A DNA stretch of 64,000 nucleotides from UBA1941 sp046329555 (GTDB lineage Bacteria; Bacteroidota; Bacteroidia; Chitinophagales; LD1), in assembly GCA_046329555.1 (NCBI GenBank), contig JAXLUK010000004.1:186001-250000 (forward strand). Reading direction: 5' to 3'. The translations under genes were made by a program, and so were the position numbers. Position 1 is the stretch's first letter. Every line of letters begins with the position of its first letter. The notes beneath the pieces are model-generated. The model made no database searches. It was not told the origin of the DNA and saw only the letters and a list, made by a program, of their open reading frames with translations. Of the stretch, positions 8,988 through 17,948 are shown piece by piece.

Positions 8988-10124
8988 CTATTTCAGGTTA
9001 CTGTCGATCTTATCTATCACCGCATTAAGTTGCTTGTCGTTTGGATTGATGGTCCTCGCCTTTTCAAAATACACTTTTGATTTGATAAAAAGTTCATCGC
9101 GCTTAATCTTATATTCATCGTATAATTTCTTGTCGGCTGCACTAATTCCCAGCGCGTTCATCTTATCCCAATATTGCTCTTTCGCCTGATTGAAGATCAG
9201 CACGCCCATATTGAAATTCGCTTCAAAGTTGTTTGGATACATTGCCAGCAAGTCGTTATACATTTGGCTAGCTGTTGTAATATCCTTTTGCTGAACATAA
9301 GCCCCGGCTAATGCGCCCATAACAGCTTCGTTTTTAGGGTCGTTTGCCAAAATACGTTTCAGGTAGTCAATGGCATCCTTCCGCTTGTCTTCCGGGAAGG
9401 AATTGTATTTATCAATCAGCAATTCTTTGCTTGATGGGTATTTGGCCAATCCTTCATCAACGATACGGTTGGCTTCGCCTTCATTCTTCATATCACGCTC
9501 ATATACAGATAGTAAGTGATAGTACTTCGCATCAGGGTAAGTAGCTATGAGCTTCTTGTACACATCGGCTGCCATACGCTTATCACCCATATTTTCCGCT
9601 GCATATGAGGCATTCTCCAGAGATTTATCTAATGGAACGGCCGACTTCTCTCCCTTGCTTTCAATCAATCCATTCAAATCGGCAATGGCCATAAAATTCT
9701 TATAGGCAGTGGCGTAGTCTTTCGCCTTAAAGGCATCCACCCCTTCATTAAAAATCTCGTTACCTAAATTTTTAGCACTGGCAATGGCGTCTTCCCAATT
9801 CTTAAACTTAGGATCATTCAAATCGCGCATTTTAATCAGGCTACTAAGGGCCTCCAGGGCCGCTCCGGGATATTTTCCCTTTAAGGAAGGCTCTACTGAT
9901 AACAGAAAATAGATGTCGAACCGGTACCACCAACCCTTAGTCATAGCTTGAGCGGCCGGGTCGGTCAGCGCTTCATCAATAACGCGCTTGGCATCTTCTA
10001 GGTTCTGTACCCCATCCCCCTTCTTATAGGATTCTTTATAGTTCCAGGCAGAGATAAACTTTCCTGACTGACCGTGGCCAAACAGCGCCACCAACATCAT
10101 TACAACCAGAGATATTTTTTTCAT
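8988..10124 (-). CDS. Secreted tetratricopeptide-repeat protein
   Basis: A 378-residue protein with a signal peptide (MKKISLVVMMLVALFGHGQS). Helical TPR-like repeats are visible between about residues 130 and 350, for example EVFNEGVDAFKAKDYATAYKNF-type helices and AVMGALAGAYVQQKDITTA followed by MYNDLLAMYPNNFEANFNMG. Such periplasmic TPR proteins are common in Bacteroidota and scaffold envelope complexes; no partner is evident. It begins 18 nt after the gyrA stop on the same strand and ends at a terminator, so it may be read from the gyrA promoter. Confidence 0.85.
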   Translation of the reverse strand: MKKISLVVMMLVALFGHGQSGKFISAWNYKESYKKGDGVQNLEDAKRVIDEALTDPAAQAMTKGWWYRFDIYFLLSVEPSLKGKYPGAALEALSSLIKMRDLNDPKFKNWEDAIASAKNLGNEIFNEGVDAFKAKDYATAYKNFMAIADLNGLIESKGEKSAVPLDKSLENASYAAENMGDKRMAADVYKKLIATYPDAKYYHLLSVYERDMKNEGEANRIVDEGLAKYPSSKELLIDKYNSFPEDKRKDAIDYLKRILANDPKNEAVMGALAGAYVQQKDITTASQMYNDLLAMYPNNFEANFNMGVLIFNQAKEQYWDKMNALGISAADKKLYDEYKIKRDELFIKSKVYFEKARTINPNDKQLNAVIDKIDSNLK

Positions 10125-10142
10125 ATCTTATTGATTTTATTG

Positions 10143-12662
10143 TTATTCGATAGATTCACCGCTAGTATCGGCTGAACCCAATTCTCCATCCTCTTCTGCG
10201 TTATAATTGAGCTTCCCATTTTCAATTTTCGTGATTGCTGCGATGCTGTCGCTGGAATCGAGCTTAATCAGACGAACGCCTTGTGTAGCCCTTCCCATAA
10301 CCCGAAGCGTGTCGACAGCCAAACGAATAGCTACACCCGATTTATTAATAATCATCAGGTGGTCGTTATCCGTTACATTTAAGATGCCCACGAGATTACC
10401 CGTTTTATCGGTACGTTTCAGGGTGGTTACACCTTTTCCACCCCGATTGGTAATTCGATAGTCCTCCAAATCCGTGCGTTTGCCATATCCCTTTTCTGAA
10501 ATCACCAGGATGGTTTCTTCTTTATTCTCAGGATTTACAGCAATCATGCCAATCACCTCGTTCACCCCGTCCTCGTCGTTCAAATCCACCCCGGTAACGC
10601 CACTGGCGGTACGTCCCATGGCGCGCACTTTCGATTCATTGAAGCGAATGGCTCTACCCATTTTAGTAGCCAGAATGATTTCCGCTTTACCGTTGGTCAT
10701 GGATACCTGAACCAATTCATCTCCTTCGCGGATATCGATAGCGTTTACTCCACCCTTCCTCACATTAGAATAGGCTCTTAAAGTAGTTTTCTTAATGACG
10801 CCATTTTTAGTAATGAAAGTCACGAAGTTATTATCCAGATACTCGTCTTCTGCCAATGTACGAACCGGAATGTAGGCCATGATTTTATCTTCCTTCGGAA
10901 TGTTCATCAGGTTTTGAATAGCCCGACCTTTCGAAGCTTTTTCACCTTCCGGAATTTCATAAACTTTTAACCAATAGCAGCGACCTTGTTGGGTGAAGAA
11001 CAAAATGTAATTATGATTGTTGGCAATGAACAGATGCTCGATGAAGTCTTCTTCGCGGGCCGCTGAGCCTTTACTTCCTCTTCCTCCCCGGTTTTGTGTG
11101 CGGTAATCGCTGGAAACAGTGCGCTTCACATAACCCAGATGCGTAATACTCACCACCACTTCCTCATTCGGAATGAGATCTTCAATATTGATATCTCCTT
11201 CAGCAAACTCGATATTGGTGCGACGTGCATCGCCGTATTTGTCTTTTACTTCTGCCAGTTCATCTTTAATAATCTGGAAACGAAGGGGTTCTTCATTTAA
11301 CACACGATTAAGGTAGGCGATAGTTTTCATGAGTTCTTCGTATTCTTCCTTGATTTTCTCGCGTTCCAGACCCGTGAGTTTCTGTAACCGCAAATCAAGA
11401 ATGGCACGGGCCTGAATTTCAGAAAGACCAAAATTCGACATCAAACCTTCGCGGGCATTTTCTACCGTTGAAGATTCCCGGATTAGTTTGATAACGGCAT
11501 CCAGATTATCCAGAGCGATTAACAGACCTTGCAAAATATGGGCACGCTTCTCGGCTTCGGCCAACTCAAACTTGGTGCGGCGCACTACCACTTCATGACG
11601 AAAATCAACGAAATGACGAATCAGGTCGCGTAAATTGAGCGTCATTGGGCGGCCCTGAACCAACGCCACATTGTTAACACCGTAAGAAGTTTGCAGCGGT
11701 GTTAGGGCAAATAACTGATTGAGCACTACACTAGATACCGCATCGCGCTTCAATTCAATCACCACCCGAATACCATTCCGGTCCGATTCATCGCGCACAT
11801 CTGAAATTCCTTCAATCTTCTTATCTTCTACCAGATCAGCAATCTTTTTAATCAAGTCTGATTTAACTACCTGGTACGGAATTTCTGAAACGATGATGGT
11901 TTCCCTTCCTTTCGAATCGCTCTCTATCTCTGCTTTTCCACGCAGTACCACACGACCGCGGCCGGTAAGAAAAGCCTGACGCACGCCATCTACACCATAA
12001 ATGGTTCCACCCGTTGGGAAATCCGGCGCCTTCACATATTGCATCAAATCTTCTACCGAACAATCCTTGTGATCAATAAAATAGTTGATAGCATCAATCA
12101 CCTCGGTGAGGTTATGCGGCAGCATATTTGTTGCCATGCCCACTGCAATACCAGATGAGCCGTTTACTAACAAATTTGGAATCCGGGAAGGGAGAACGGT
12201 AGGTTCTTCCAGCGTGTCATCAAAGTTGAGACGCATGTCTACCGTGTCCTTATCAATATCACGAAGTAATTCTTCCGTAATTTTCCGGAAGCGGGCTTCG
12301 GTATAACGCATGGCGGCAGGTGGATCGTCATCGATAGAACCGAAGTTCCCCTGACCATCTACCAGCGGATAGCGCAACGACCAATCTTGTGCCATGCGCA
12401 CCATAGAATCATATACCGAGGCATCGCCATGCGGGTGATACTTACCCAAAACCTCCCCCACGATACGGGCTGATTTCTTATACGGCTTGCCTGCACCTAC
12501 ACCCAGTTCGTTCATTCCAAACAACACCCGGCGATGTACTGGCTTCAAACCGTCGCGTACATCCGGAATGGCCCGGCTCACAATTACCGACATCGAATAA
12601 TCGATGTAGGCGGTCTTCATTTCATCTTCAATGTTAATAGGGATAATACGGTTGTCTTCCAT
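10143..12662 (-). CDS. gyrA: DNA gyrase subunit A
   Basis: An 839-residue type IIA topoisomerase subunit that cuts and rejoins DNA to introduce negative supercoils with GyrB. The catalytic tyrosine is Tyr120 (AAMRYTEARF). The quinolone region reads KYHPHGDASVYDSM, so the position equivalent to E. coli Ser83 is Ala81, while the Asp87 equivalent, Asp85, is kept. The C-terminal beta-pinwheel contains a GyrA box QNRGGRG and a second related TNRGGKG, which separates it from ParC. Full length for the family. An acidic tail (EEDGELGSADTSGESIE) ends the protein. Confidence 0.98.
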   Translation of the reverse strand: MEDNRIIPINIEDEMKTAYIDYSMSVIVSRAIPDVRDGLKPVHRRVLFGMNELGVGAGKPYKKSARIVGEVLGKYHPHGDASVYDSMVRMAQDWSLRYPLVDGQGNFGSIDDDPPAAMRYTEARFRKITEELLRDIDKDTVDMRLNFDDTLEEPTVLPSRIPNLLVNGSSGIAVGMATNMLPHNLTEVIDAINYFIDHKDCSVEDLMQYVKAPDFPTGGTIYGVDGVRQAFLTGRGRVVLRGKAEIESDSKGRETIIVSEIPYQVVKSDLIKKIADLVEDKKIEGISDVRDESDRNGIRVVIELKRDAVSSVVLNQLFALTPLQTSYGVNNVALVQGRPMTLNLRDLIRHFVDFRHEVVVRRTKFELAEAEKRAHILQGLLIALDNLDAVIKLIRESSTVENAREGLMSNFGLSEIQARAILDLRLQKLTGLEREKIKEEYEELMKTIAYLNRVLNEEPLRFQIIKDELAEVKDKYGDARRTNIEFAEGDINIEDLIPNEEVVVSITHLGYVKRTVSSDYRTQNRGGRGSKGSAAREEDFIEHLFIANNHNYILFFTQQGRCYWLKVYEIPEGEKASKGRAIQNLMNIPKEDKIMAYIPVRTLAEDEYLDNNFVTFITKNGVIKKTTLRAYSNVRKGGVNAIDIREGDELVQVSMTNGKAEIILATKMGRAIRFNESKVRAMGRTASGVTGVDLNDEDGVNEVIGMIAVNPENKEETILVISEKGYGKRTDLEDYRITNRGGKGVTTLKRTDKTGNLVGILNVTDNDHLMIINKSGVAIRLAVDTLRVMGRATQGVRLIKLDSSDSIAAITKIENGKLNYNAEEDGELGSADTSGESIE

Positions 12663-12691
12663 TGCTTTTTTACCGCTTTTTTCGCGGCAGG

Positions 12692-12699
12692 CGAAGATA
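12692..12699 (-). promoter_or_regulatory. -7 box TATCTTCG upstream of gyrA
   Basis: TATCTTCG on the minus strand; predicted start about 23 nt before the gyrA ATG. A -33 TTG at the usual distance is not clear. Confidence 0.45.
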
Positions 12700-12950
12700 G
12701 CATTTTACCCCCGGGAAAGGGCGGTTTTTATCCACAAAAAAAGCTAAAAGAAGCCCCTGCCCAATTCTTCTTTACACTATTGATTATCAATACTATAAAC
12801 CTTTAAATCTGAACGAATGAAACGCCAATTTATTTGAGGTGGCAGGATGTGTGAACAACAGGGCTACAGACCCGGTAGAAATCAATAAAAAAATGAAGAA
12901 AATCTTCAACGAGTTATAACAGCATAAAGGAAGAAAATTGGAGGACTGCG

Positions 12951-13826
12951 CTATTCTTCCAGCCTGAAAACTGACATCAGCAAGTTAAGTTCGGCTGATT
13001 CAGTATCCTTTTGCCTAAACATGGCCAAATCGCGAAGATAAAGTAATAGCTCTTCAATTAGCTGAACATTGTTAGCTGGCTGGAAGTACTTTGTTCTTTC
13101 ATTGAGGTTCATTCGCTTAAGGTAATCGGAGATTTCTTTATGACTGAATAAAGTACCGCGGTTAACCGGATTGATGTAAAAGAGTACGCCCTCCTTCCCT
13201 ACTTCAGGTTCTTCCATATTGATAGTGGTATTGGTGAAAGCCAAAACAAAGTACTTGGCCAGCCTAACGCCATATACTGGCAGATTTAAATCGCGCGCAA
13301 GAATCTGATACAACAAACCTAAAGCAACTGCGCTTCCCTCCTTTTTATCAATGATGTGTGGTAAACAATATTTTATAGGGTCTTCCGGAATTTGTTGCCC
13401 CATATATCCGAGGTAACTATAAAAGACCTGATTAAACACCTTGATTTGCTCAATGGGTGTTTGATGATAATTCAATTCAAGCCAAATGGTTTGGCGGATT
13501 TTGAAAATTTTCTTTTCCAGATCCTCAAAACGGATTTCCGGGAAGTAGTATTTGGAAACTAAGTAAAATCCATAAGCCAAATCCTGATTACCCTTACTCC
13601 AACGCACCAATTCCTGTCGGATATCGGCCACTTGAATATCATGGATAATGGCTTCTAATCGCTGATGTTGTAGAGCGTTCAAATCGGCTGCCCAAATATC
13701 TTCCAATGCCGGAATCGCTTCAGGTCCCAGGCTTTTTAGTTTATCCTGTACATGCTCCAATACCTGACGGTCATCATCATCTAACAACCGTACCAAGGCA
13801 ACAATCTCATTGGGCTGCAGCATCAT
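12951..13826 (-). CDS. SirB1-like transglutaminase-core protein
   Basis: A 291-residue protein resembling the SirB1/Transglut_core2 family: helical N-terminus, then VFNQVFYSYLGYMG, and KKEGSAVALGLLYQILARDLNLPVYGV in which the segment corresponding to the family's catalytic Cys (usually xGNCxSLA) reads KKEGSAVAL, so the nucleophile is absent, as in many SirB1 members. YINPVNRGTLFSHKEI follows as the second family block. No signal peptide. It starts 32 nt after topA and is probably read with it. Its cellular role is unknown. Confidence 0.75.
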   Translation of the reverse strand: MMLQPNEIVALVRLLDDDDRQVLEHVQDKLKSLGPEAIPALEDIWAADLNALQHQRLEAIIHDIQVADIRQELVRWSKGNQDLAYGFYLVSKYYFPEIRFEDLEKKIFKIRQTIWLELNYHQTPIEQIKVFNQVFYSYLGYMGQQIPEDPIKYCLPHIIDKKEGSAVALGLLYQILARDLNLPVYGVRLAKYFVLAFTNTTINMEEPEVGKEGVLFYINPVNRGTLFSHKEISDYLKRMNLNERTKYFQPANNVQLIEELLLYLRDLAMFRQKDTESAELNLLMSVFRLEE

Positions 13827-13858
13827 TAAAATATCGTACGTATGATGGCAGAAAAGAG

Positions 13859-16198
13859 TTACGCTTTTTTCTTCCAGCGACCACCCTTTGCTGCTTTTTT
13901 CGGAGGGCCTGACTCACTTATAATTTGCAGACAATCTTCTAAGGTCAGATGTTCTGCAGAATATGTTTTAGGAATCTTGTAGTTGTCTTTTCCTTTTTTG
14001 ATATACGGACCAAACTTTCCGTTCAACACCGAAATATCGTGTTCTTTAAATTCAGCAATGAACTTATTGGCGTCGGCTTCTCTCTTGGCTTTGATAAGAT
14101 TGATGGCCTCGTCGCCGGTAATGGAATAAGGATCAAACTCCTTCGTAATAGAAACGAATTTACCATCGTGCTGAACGTAGGGTCCGAAACGGCCGATGCT
14201 CACCTTCATTTCTTTGCCTTCAAACTCCCCTACTACTCTTGGCAGTTTGAACAATTCCATCGCTTCTTCGAAGGTGATGGTTTCAATAGATTGGGTTGGG
14301 CGCAGTTTGGCAAAACGCGGTTTCTTTGATTCATCATCCGTTTTCCCAATCTGTACCATTGGCCCGAAACGCCCCATGCGTGCAATTACGGGTTCACCAT
14401 TCGAATCTTCTCCCAGTGCGCGCTCGCCGGTAACCCGCTTCGATTCCTTAGTAGTAGTTTCAATGTTCTCATGGAATGGCTGATAGAACTGGTCAATCAT
14501 CTTATTCCACTTAATTTTACCTTCTGCAATTTGGTCGAATTGCTTTTCAACGTCCGCGGTAAAATTGTAATCCAGTACCTTTTTAAAATTATCTACCAGA
14601 AAATCTGTAACCAGCATACCGATATCGGTAGGGAACAGTTTGTTTTTTTCGGCACCAGTTATTTCTGAACGATCAATTTTTTCGATGTTATCTGCGGCTA
14701 ATTTCAGCACACGGTACTTCCGTTCTGTTCCTTCCCTACTTTCTTTAACCACATAACCACGCTTTTGGACTGTTCCGATGGTAGGCGCGAAGGTAGAAGG
14801 ACGACCAATACCCAGTTCTTCCAACTTCTTTACCAGGCTGGCTTCTGTATAGCGCGGTTGCGGCTTTGTAAAGCGTTCTGTTGCCAGCATCTCTTTCAAT
14901 TCTAAGGCATCACCAACATGTAACACCGGAAGCAGTGTTTCCTTTTCTTCATCTACATCTTCAGCTTCCTCATCCGCTGCTTCATTATATACTTTCAAAA
15001 AGCCTTCGAACAAAACCATTTCGCCCGTGGCCTGAAGTAGTTCTTTATTCTTATTGTTTTGAATTGAAATGATGGTCTTTTCCAATTCGGCCTCGCTCAT
15101 TTGGGAGGCTATGGTGCGTTTCCAGATTAAATCATACAGGCGCTGTTCGTCATTATCACTTCCTGCATTAATCTGATTTACGTAGGAAGGCCGAATGGCT
15201 TCGTGGGCTTCCTGTGCACTTTCATTCTTAGTAGTGTATTGACGTTGTTTATGGAACTCTTTACCGTACCGGCTCTTCACCTCAGTGGCAATATCAGCCA
15301 GGGCCAGATCAGACAGGCTGGTAGAATCGGTACGCATATAGGTGATATGACCCGCTTCATACAGCTTTTGCGCCACAATCATGGTTCTTGTTACCGAGAA
15401 ACCCAATTTACGACTGGCTTCCTGTTGTAAGGTTGACGTAGTGAATGGAGCGGAAGGCGTGCGCTTAGATGGTTTCTTTTCAATATTACTAACCGAATAC
15501 GTAGCCCCAATAAGCTCTTTCAGGTATTTTTCTGCATCCTTCTCCTGACCAAGTTTAGCGGCGCTTTCAGCTTTAAGCGTAACTGTTTTCTTTCCGTCTT
15601 TTACCAGGAAGTAGGCCACTACTTTGTAAGATGAAACTGCCTTATGATTTTTGATATCGCGTTCGCGTTCCACAATCAGGCGTACGGCAACTGATTGTAC
15701 GCGACCTGCAGAAAGTGAGGGTTTCACTTTCCGCCAGAGTACCGGAGAAAGTTCGTAGCCAACCAAACGATCCAGCACACGGCGTGCCTGTTGCGCATCC
15801 ACCAGATTGAGGTTAATGGTTCGCGGATTTTTAACCGCATTCTTTACTGCCTTTTCCGTGATTTCAGTATAGGTGATACGCTTTGCTTTTTTAGGATCAA
15901 GATCAAGTACCGCGCAAAGATGCCACGCAATGGCTTCTCCTTCGCGGTCTTCATCCGTTGCCAGATAAATCTCGTTTGATGACTTGGCCAGCTTCTTCAA
16001 TTCCTTCACCACTTTTTCCTTATCCTCACTCACTTCATACTGAGGTGTGTAGTTTTTCTCCAGATCAATAGCCAGTCCTTTATCAGGTAAATCACGTATG
16101 TGACCGTAGCTGGAAGTGACCGTAAATTCACTACCTAAAAATTTATTGATCGTCTTGGCTTTCGCCGGCGATTCCACAATTACTAAGTTTTTCGACAT
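13859..16198 (-). CDS. topA: DNA topoisomerase I
   Basis: A 779-residue type IA topoisomerase that relaxes negative supercoils. The Toprim domain opens the protein (NLVIVESPAKAKTI) and has the acidic triad TDEDREGEAIAWH (residues 81-93). The catalytic tyrosine is Tyr287 (HITYMRTDST). After the core come several short C-terminal repeats (IARMGRFGPMVQIG, VSIGRFGPYVQHDG, LNGKFGPYIKKG) of the zinc-free type; no Cys4 zinc ribbons are present, unlike E. coli TopA. The tail is Lys-rich (KKAAKGGRWKKKA). It heads a two-gene unit with the SirB1-like gene and lies downstream of a gap with a possible attenuator or small RNA. Confidence 0.97.
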   Translation of the reverse strand: MSKNLVIVESPAKAKTINKFLGSEFTVTSSYGHIRDLPDKGLAIDLEKNYTPQYEVSEDKEKVVKELKKLAKSSNEIYLATDEDREGEAIAWHLCAVLDLDPKKAKRITYTEITEKAVKNAVKNPRTINLNLVDAQQARRVLDRLVGYELSPVLWRKVKPSLSAGRVQSVAVRLIVERERDIKNHKAVSSYKVVAYFLVKDGKKTVTLKAESAAKLGQEKDAEKYLKELIGATYSVSNIEKKPSKRTPSAPFTTSTLQQEASRKLGFSVTRTMIVAQKLYEAGHITYMRTDSTSLSDLALADIATEVKSRYGKEFHKQRQYTTKNESAQEAHEAIRPSYVNQINAGSDNDEQRLYDLIWKRTIASQMSEAELEKTIISIQNNKNKELLQATGEMVLFEGFLKVYNEAADEEAEDVDEEKETLLPVLHVGDALELKEMLATERFTKPQPRYTEASLVKKLEELGIGRPSTFAPTIGTVQKRGYVVKESREGTERKYRVLKLAADNIEKIDRSEITGAEKNKLFPTDIGMLVTDFLVDNFKKVLDYNFTADVEKQFDQIAEGKIKWNKMIDQFYQPFHENIETTTKESKRVTGERALGEDSNGEPVIARMGRFGPMVQIGKTDDESKKPRFAKLRPTQSIETITFEEAMELFKLPRVVGEFEGKEMKVSIGRFGPYVQHDGKFVSITKEFDPYSITGDEAINLIKAKREADANKFIAEFKEHDISVLNGKFGPYIKKGKDNYKIPKTYSAEHLTLEDCLQIISESGPPKKAAKGGRWKKKA

Positions 16199-16309
16199 GG
16201 TGTTCTTTTAGAAAGAATGCGTGCAAATAAAATCTTTCGTAGTGAAAGTGCAAGAATGTTTCTGGAAGGTTGCATCTGCAAGTTGTGTGCCGATGTTAGG
16301 ATAGCTCAT

Positions 16310-16344
16310 AAAAAAGATGGGATACGAACTTGCGTCCGTATCCC
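16310..16344 (-). terminator. Intrinsic terminator or attenuator upstream of topA
   Basis: A perfect 8-bp stem GGGATACG / CGTATCCC with a 10-nt loop, followed on the minus strand by ATC and six T. No gene lies upstream of it on this strand, so it would end a short RNA or attenuate topA. Confidence 0.6.
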
Positions 16345-16459
16345 AAAGCCGAAACCTATTGCAGAGCGTTTGAATCAAAAATTCTTGCTGAAGTGGTAGA
16401 AGCGCATCGGTGAGGCGATGGCTGGTAAGCCGCTGGCAAATGGGTTATGCGGCGTTTCT
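16311..16459 (-). ncRNA. Candidate small RNA or topA leader (about 150 nt)
   Basis: Inferred only from a promoter-like box (TATCTTCG, 16465-16472, minus strand) and the terminator hairpin at 16310-16344. Between them are two further possible hairpins: GCCGC with GCGGC, and CATCG with CGATG around CCTCAC. It does not match tmRNA, the SRP RNA or RNase P motifs that I can recognise. Confidence 0.3.
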
Positions 16460-16464
16460 AGAGG

Positions 16465-16472
16465 CGAAGATA
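16465..16472 (-). promoter_or_regulatory. -7 box TATCTTCG reading towards topA
   Basis: Bacteroidota-type -7 box on the minus strand. Its upstream edge overlaps the 20-bp palindrome at 16470-16489, so a bound repressor would block it. No clear -33 box. Confidence 0.35.
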
Positions 16473-16489
16473 ACAAAAATTTTCGTTAT
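16470..16489. promoter_or_regulatory. 20-bp imperfect palindrome, candidate XRE operator
   Basis: ATAACAAAAATTTTCGTTAT: the two 10-nt arms match at 9 of 10 positions. It sits between divergent promoters, 59 nt before the XRE-family start codon, as expected for an autoregulatory operator. Binding is inferred. Confidence 0.45.
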
Positions 16490-16547
16490 TATCATTTTAA
16501 TAATATCGTTATGAAATGGTAAATCAGCCTCTGCCGATGTTTGCGTT

Positions 16548-16898
16548 ATGCACATTGGCATCAATATCAAAGTAGCGCGTATAGCGGCAGGTTTAACGCA
16601 ACAGGAACTTGCTGACAAGATTGGGAAGGCGCGCCCATTGGTGTCTTACATTGAACAAAGCGGTAAAGTTAACGAGCGCACTTTACAAACCATTTGTAAG
16701 GTGCTAAATGTTTCTGTGGATGATTTAAGAAACATGGTTAACGAACCCAGGCGGAAGTATCAGAAATCACCCATGCAGGAATGGGAGTCAGTGAATAGAA
16801 GGCAGCAGGATGAAATCGACCAACTCAAGGAATTGGTGGCATCGCAGAAGCGGGTGATTGAGATGTTGGAAGAGAAGATCAAGCGCCCAAAGCGTTGA
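16548..16898 (+). CDS. XRE-family transcriptional regulator with C-terminal coiled coil
   Basis: A 116-residue protein with an HTH_3 domain over residues 5-62: helix-turn-helix marks are GLTQQELADKIGKARPLVSY and ERTLQTICKVLNVSVDDL. Residues about 80-112 form a Gln/Lys/Glu-rich coiled coil, likely for dimer or higher assembly. The region in front has a palindrome and a GATGTTTG -7-like box (16536-16543) 4 nt before the ATG. It converges on gpsA with a 2-nt gap. Targets are unknown; self-regulation and control of the opposite-strand transcript are inferred. Confidence 0.85.
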   Translation: MHIGINIKVARIAAGLTQQELADKIGKARPLVSYIEQSGKVNERTLQTICKVLNVSVDDLRNMVNEPRRKYQKSPMQEWESVNRRQQDEIDQLKELVASQKRVIEMLEEKIKRPKR

Positions 16899-16900
16899 GA

Positions 16901-17938
16901 TTATATATCAATATACTCTGCATCCACTCCAACTGGATAACGCATCAACAATTTCAGTGCCTTATCAAATTCAAATCCTTCAAAAAGCACTTTATACAGC
17001 ATTTGAAGCAAGGGCGCATTAGCACCTACATGATCCACTATTAATTTGCCAATTTTTAAAGTGCGAACGCCTTCTGCCACCTCGGTCATGGAAGCCATAA
17101 TTTCCGGTAGCTTCTCTCCTTTCGCAATTCGATAACCCACCTGATAATTCCGCGATTTTGGTGATGAACAGGTAGCAATTAAATCGCCTATACCGGCAAT
17201 TCCCAAAAAGCTGCGTTTATCGGCACCCAACGCTTTGCCGATATAAATCATTTCGGCCATTCCTCTGGTTATCAGCAATGCCCTGGCATTTTCTCCATAA
17301 CCAGCGCCACTTAAGGCACCGGAGGCCAGCGCCACATAGTTCTTTAAAACACCCGTCAATTCAATTCCTAACAAATCTTTATTGCCATACACCTGAAAAC
17401 GGTCGCTGCGCAACACCGAAACGGCTTCACTAATCACTTCGTCAAACCTACTTCCAATTACAGTAGCGGCGGGTTGTAACTCAGCTAACTCAGCAGCCAG
17501 ATTAGGCCCGGCTAAACAACCTACGCGTACGATTCCGGTAAATTCGCGAATCAATTCACTCATGGTCTTAATTTCCTTTAGATTCAGGGTTTGCGCAGTG
17601 GCTTGTTCAATATCAAATTCACAGTGCAATCCCTTGGTGGCATGAATCATGATGTGGTCGGGCCGTAACCACGGAGAAAACTCGATAATCATGCTTTTGA
17701 AAAATTGAGACGGAATTACTGGAAATAACAAGAAACATTCCGTAGCCACCTCTTCCAGCGAACCAGTTATCCGGATATTTTCATGCAGCCGGTGGTTGCG
17801 GTTCACACCATCGCGCAACATGGCTTCCCGAACCGATTCACTGCGTTCATAAAGCAGTACCTGTGCGTTTTCTGCCAATAAATTAGCAATCGCTGTTCCA
17901 AAGCTTCCTGCTCCAATAACTCCAACTGTGCGTTTCAA
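16901..17938 (-). CDS. gpsA: NAD(P)H-dependent glycerol-3-phosphate dehydrogenase
   Basis: A 345-residue cytoplasmic enzyme that reduces dihydroxyacetone phosphate to sn-glycerol 3-phosphate for phospholipids. The Rossmann motif GAGSFGTAIA is at residues 8-17. HATKGLH, the active-site lysine segment LTGVLKNYVALASG and the substrate loop GENARALLITRGMAEM follow. Length is normal (330-345). It starts 10 nt after the enoyl-CoA hydratase gene on the same strand, so the two share a transcript. Confidence 0.96.
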   Translation of the reverse strand: MKRTVGVIGAGSFGTAIANLLAENAQVLLYERSESVREAMLRDGVNRNHRLHENIRITGSLEEVATECFLLFPVIPSQFFKSMIIEFSPWLRPDHIMIHATKGLHCEFDIEQATAQTLNLKEIKTMSELIREFTGIVRVGCLAGPNLAAELAELQPAATVIGSRFDEVISEAVSVLRSDRFQVYGNKDLLGIELTGVLKNYVALASGALSGAGYGENARALLITRGMAEMIYIGKALGADKRSFLGIAGIGDLIATCSSPKSRNYQVGYRIAKGEKLPEIMASMTEVAEGVRTLKIGKLIVDHVGANAPLLQMLYKVLFEGFEFDKALKLLMRYPVGVDAEYIDI

Positions 17939-17948
17939 TGACCCTGAT

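Larger units (their letters stand above)
16199..16547. other. 349-nt regulatory gap between topA and the XRE gene
   Basis: No convincing gene. It holds, from the XRE side, a -7 box for the regulator, a 20-bp palindrome, a minus-strand -7 box overlapping that palindrome, two small hairpins and a minus-strand terminator hairpin 112 nt before topA. Open frames here start and stop without recognisable residues. Confidence 0.6.

Noticed and set aside
12820..12918. Short plus-strand open stretch ending FNEL-stop between gyrA and the SirB1-like gene
   Set aside because: No ATG near its beginning, only about 26-33 codons, no recognisable residues. The 288-nt gap holds only the gyrA promoter that I can support.
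16217..16399. 60-codon plus-strand ORF next to topA
   Set aside because: Crosses the terminator hairpin and promoter area, composition is not protein-like, no family match in my memory.
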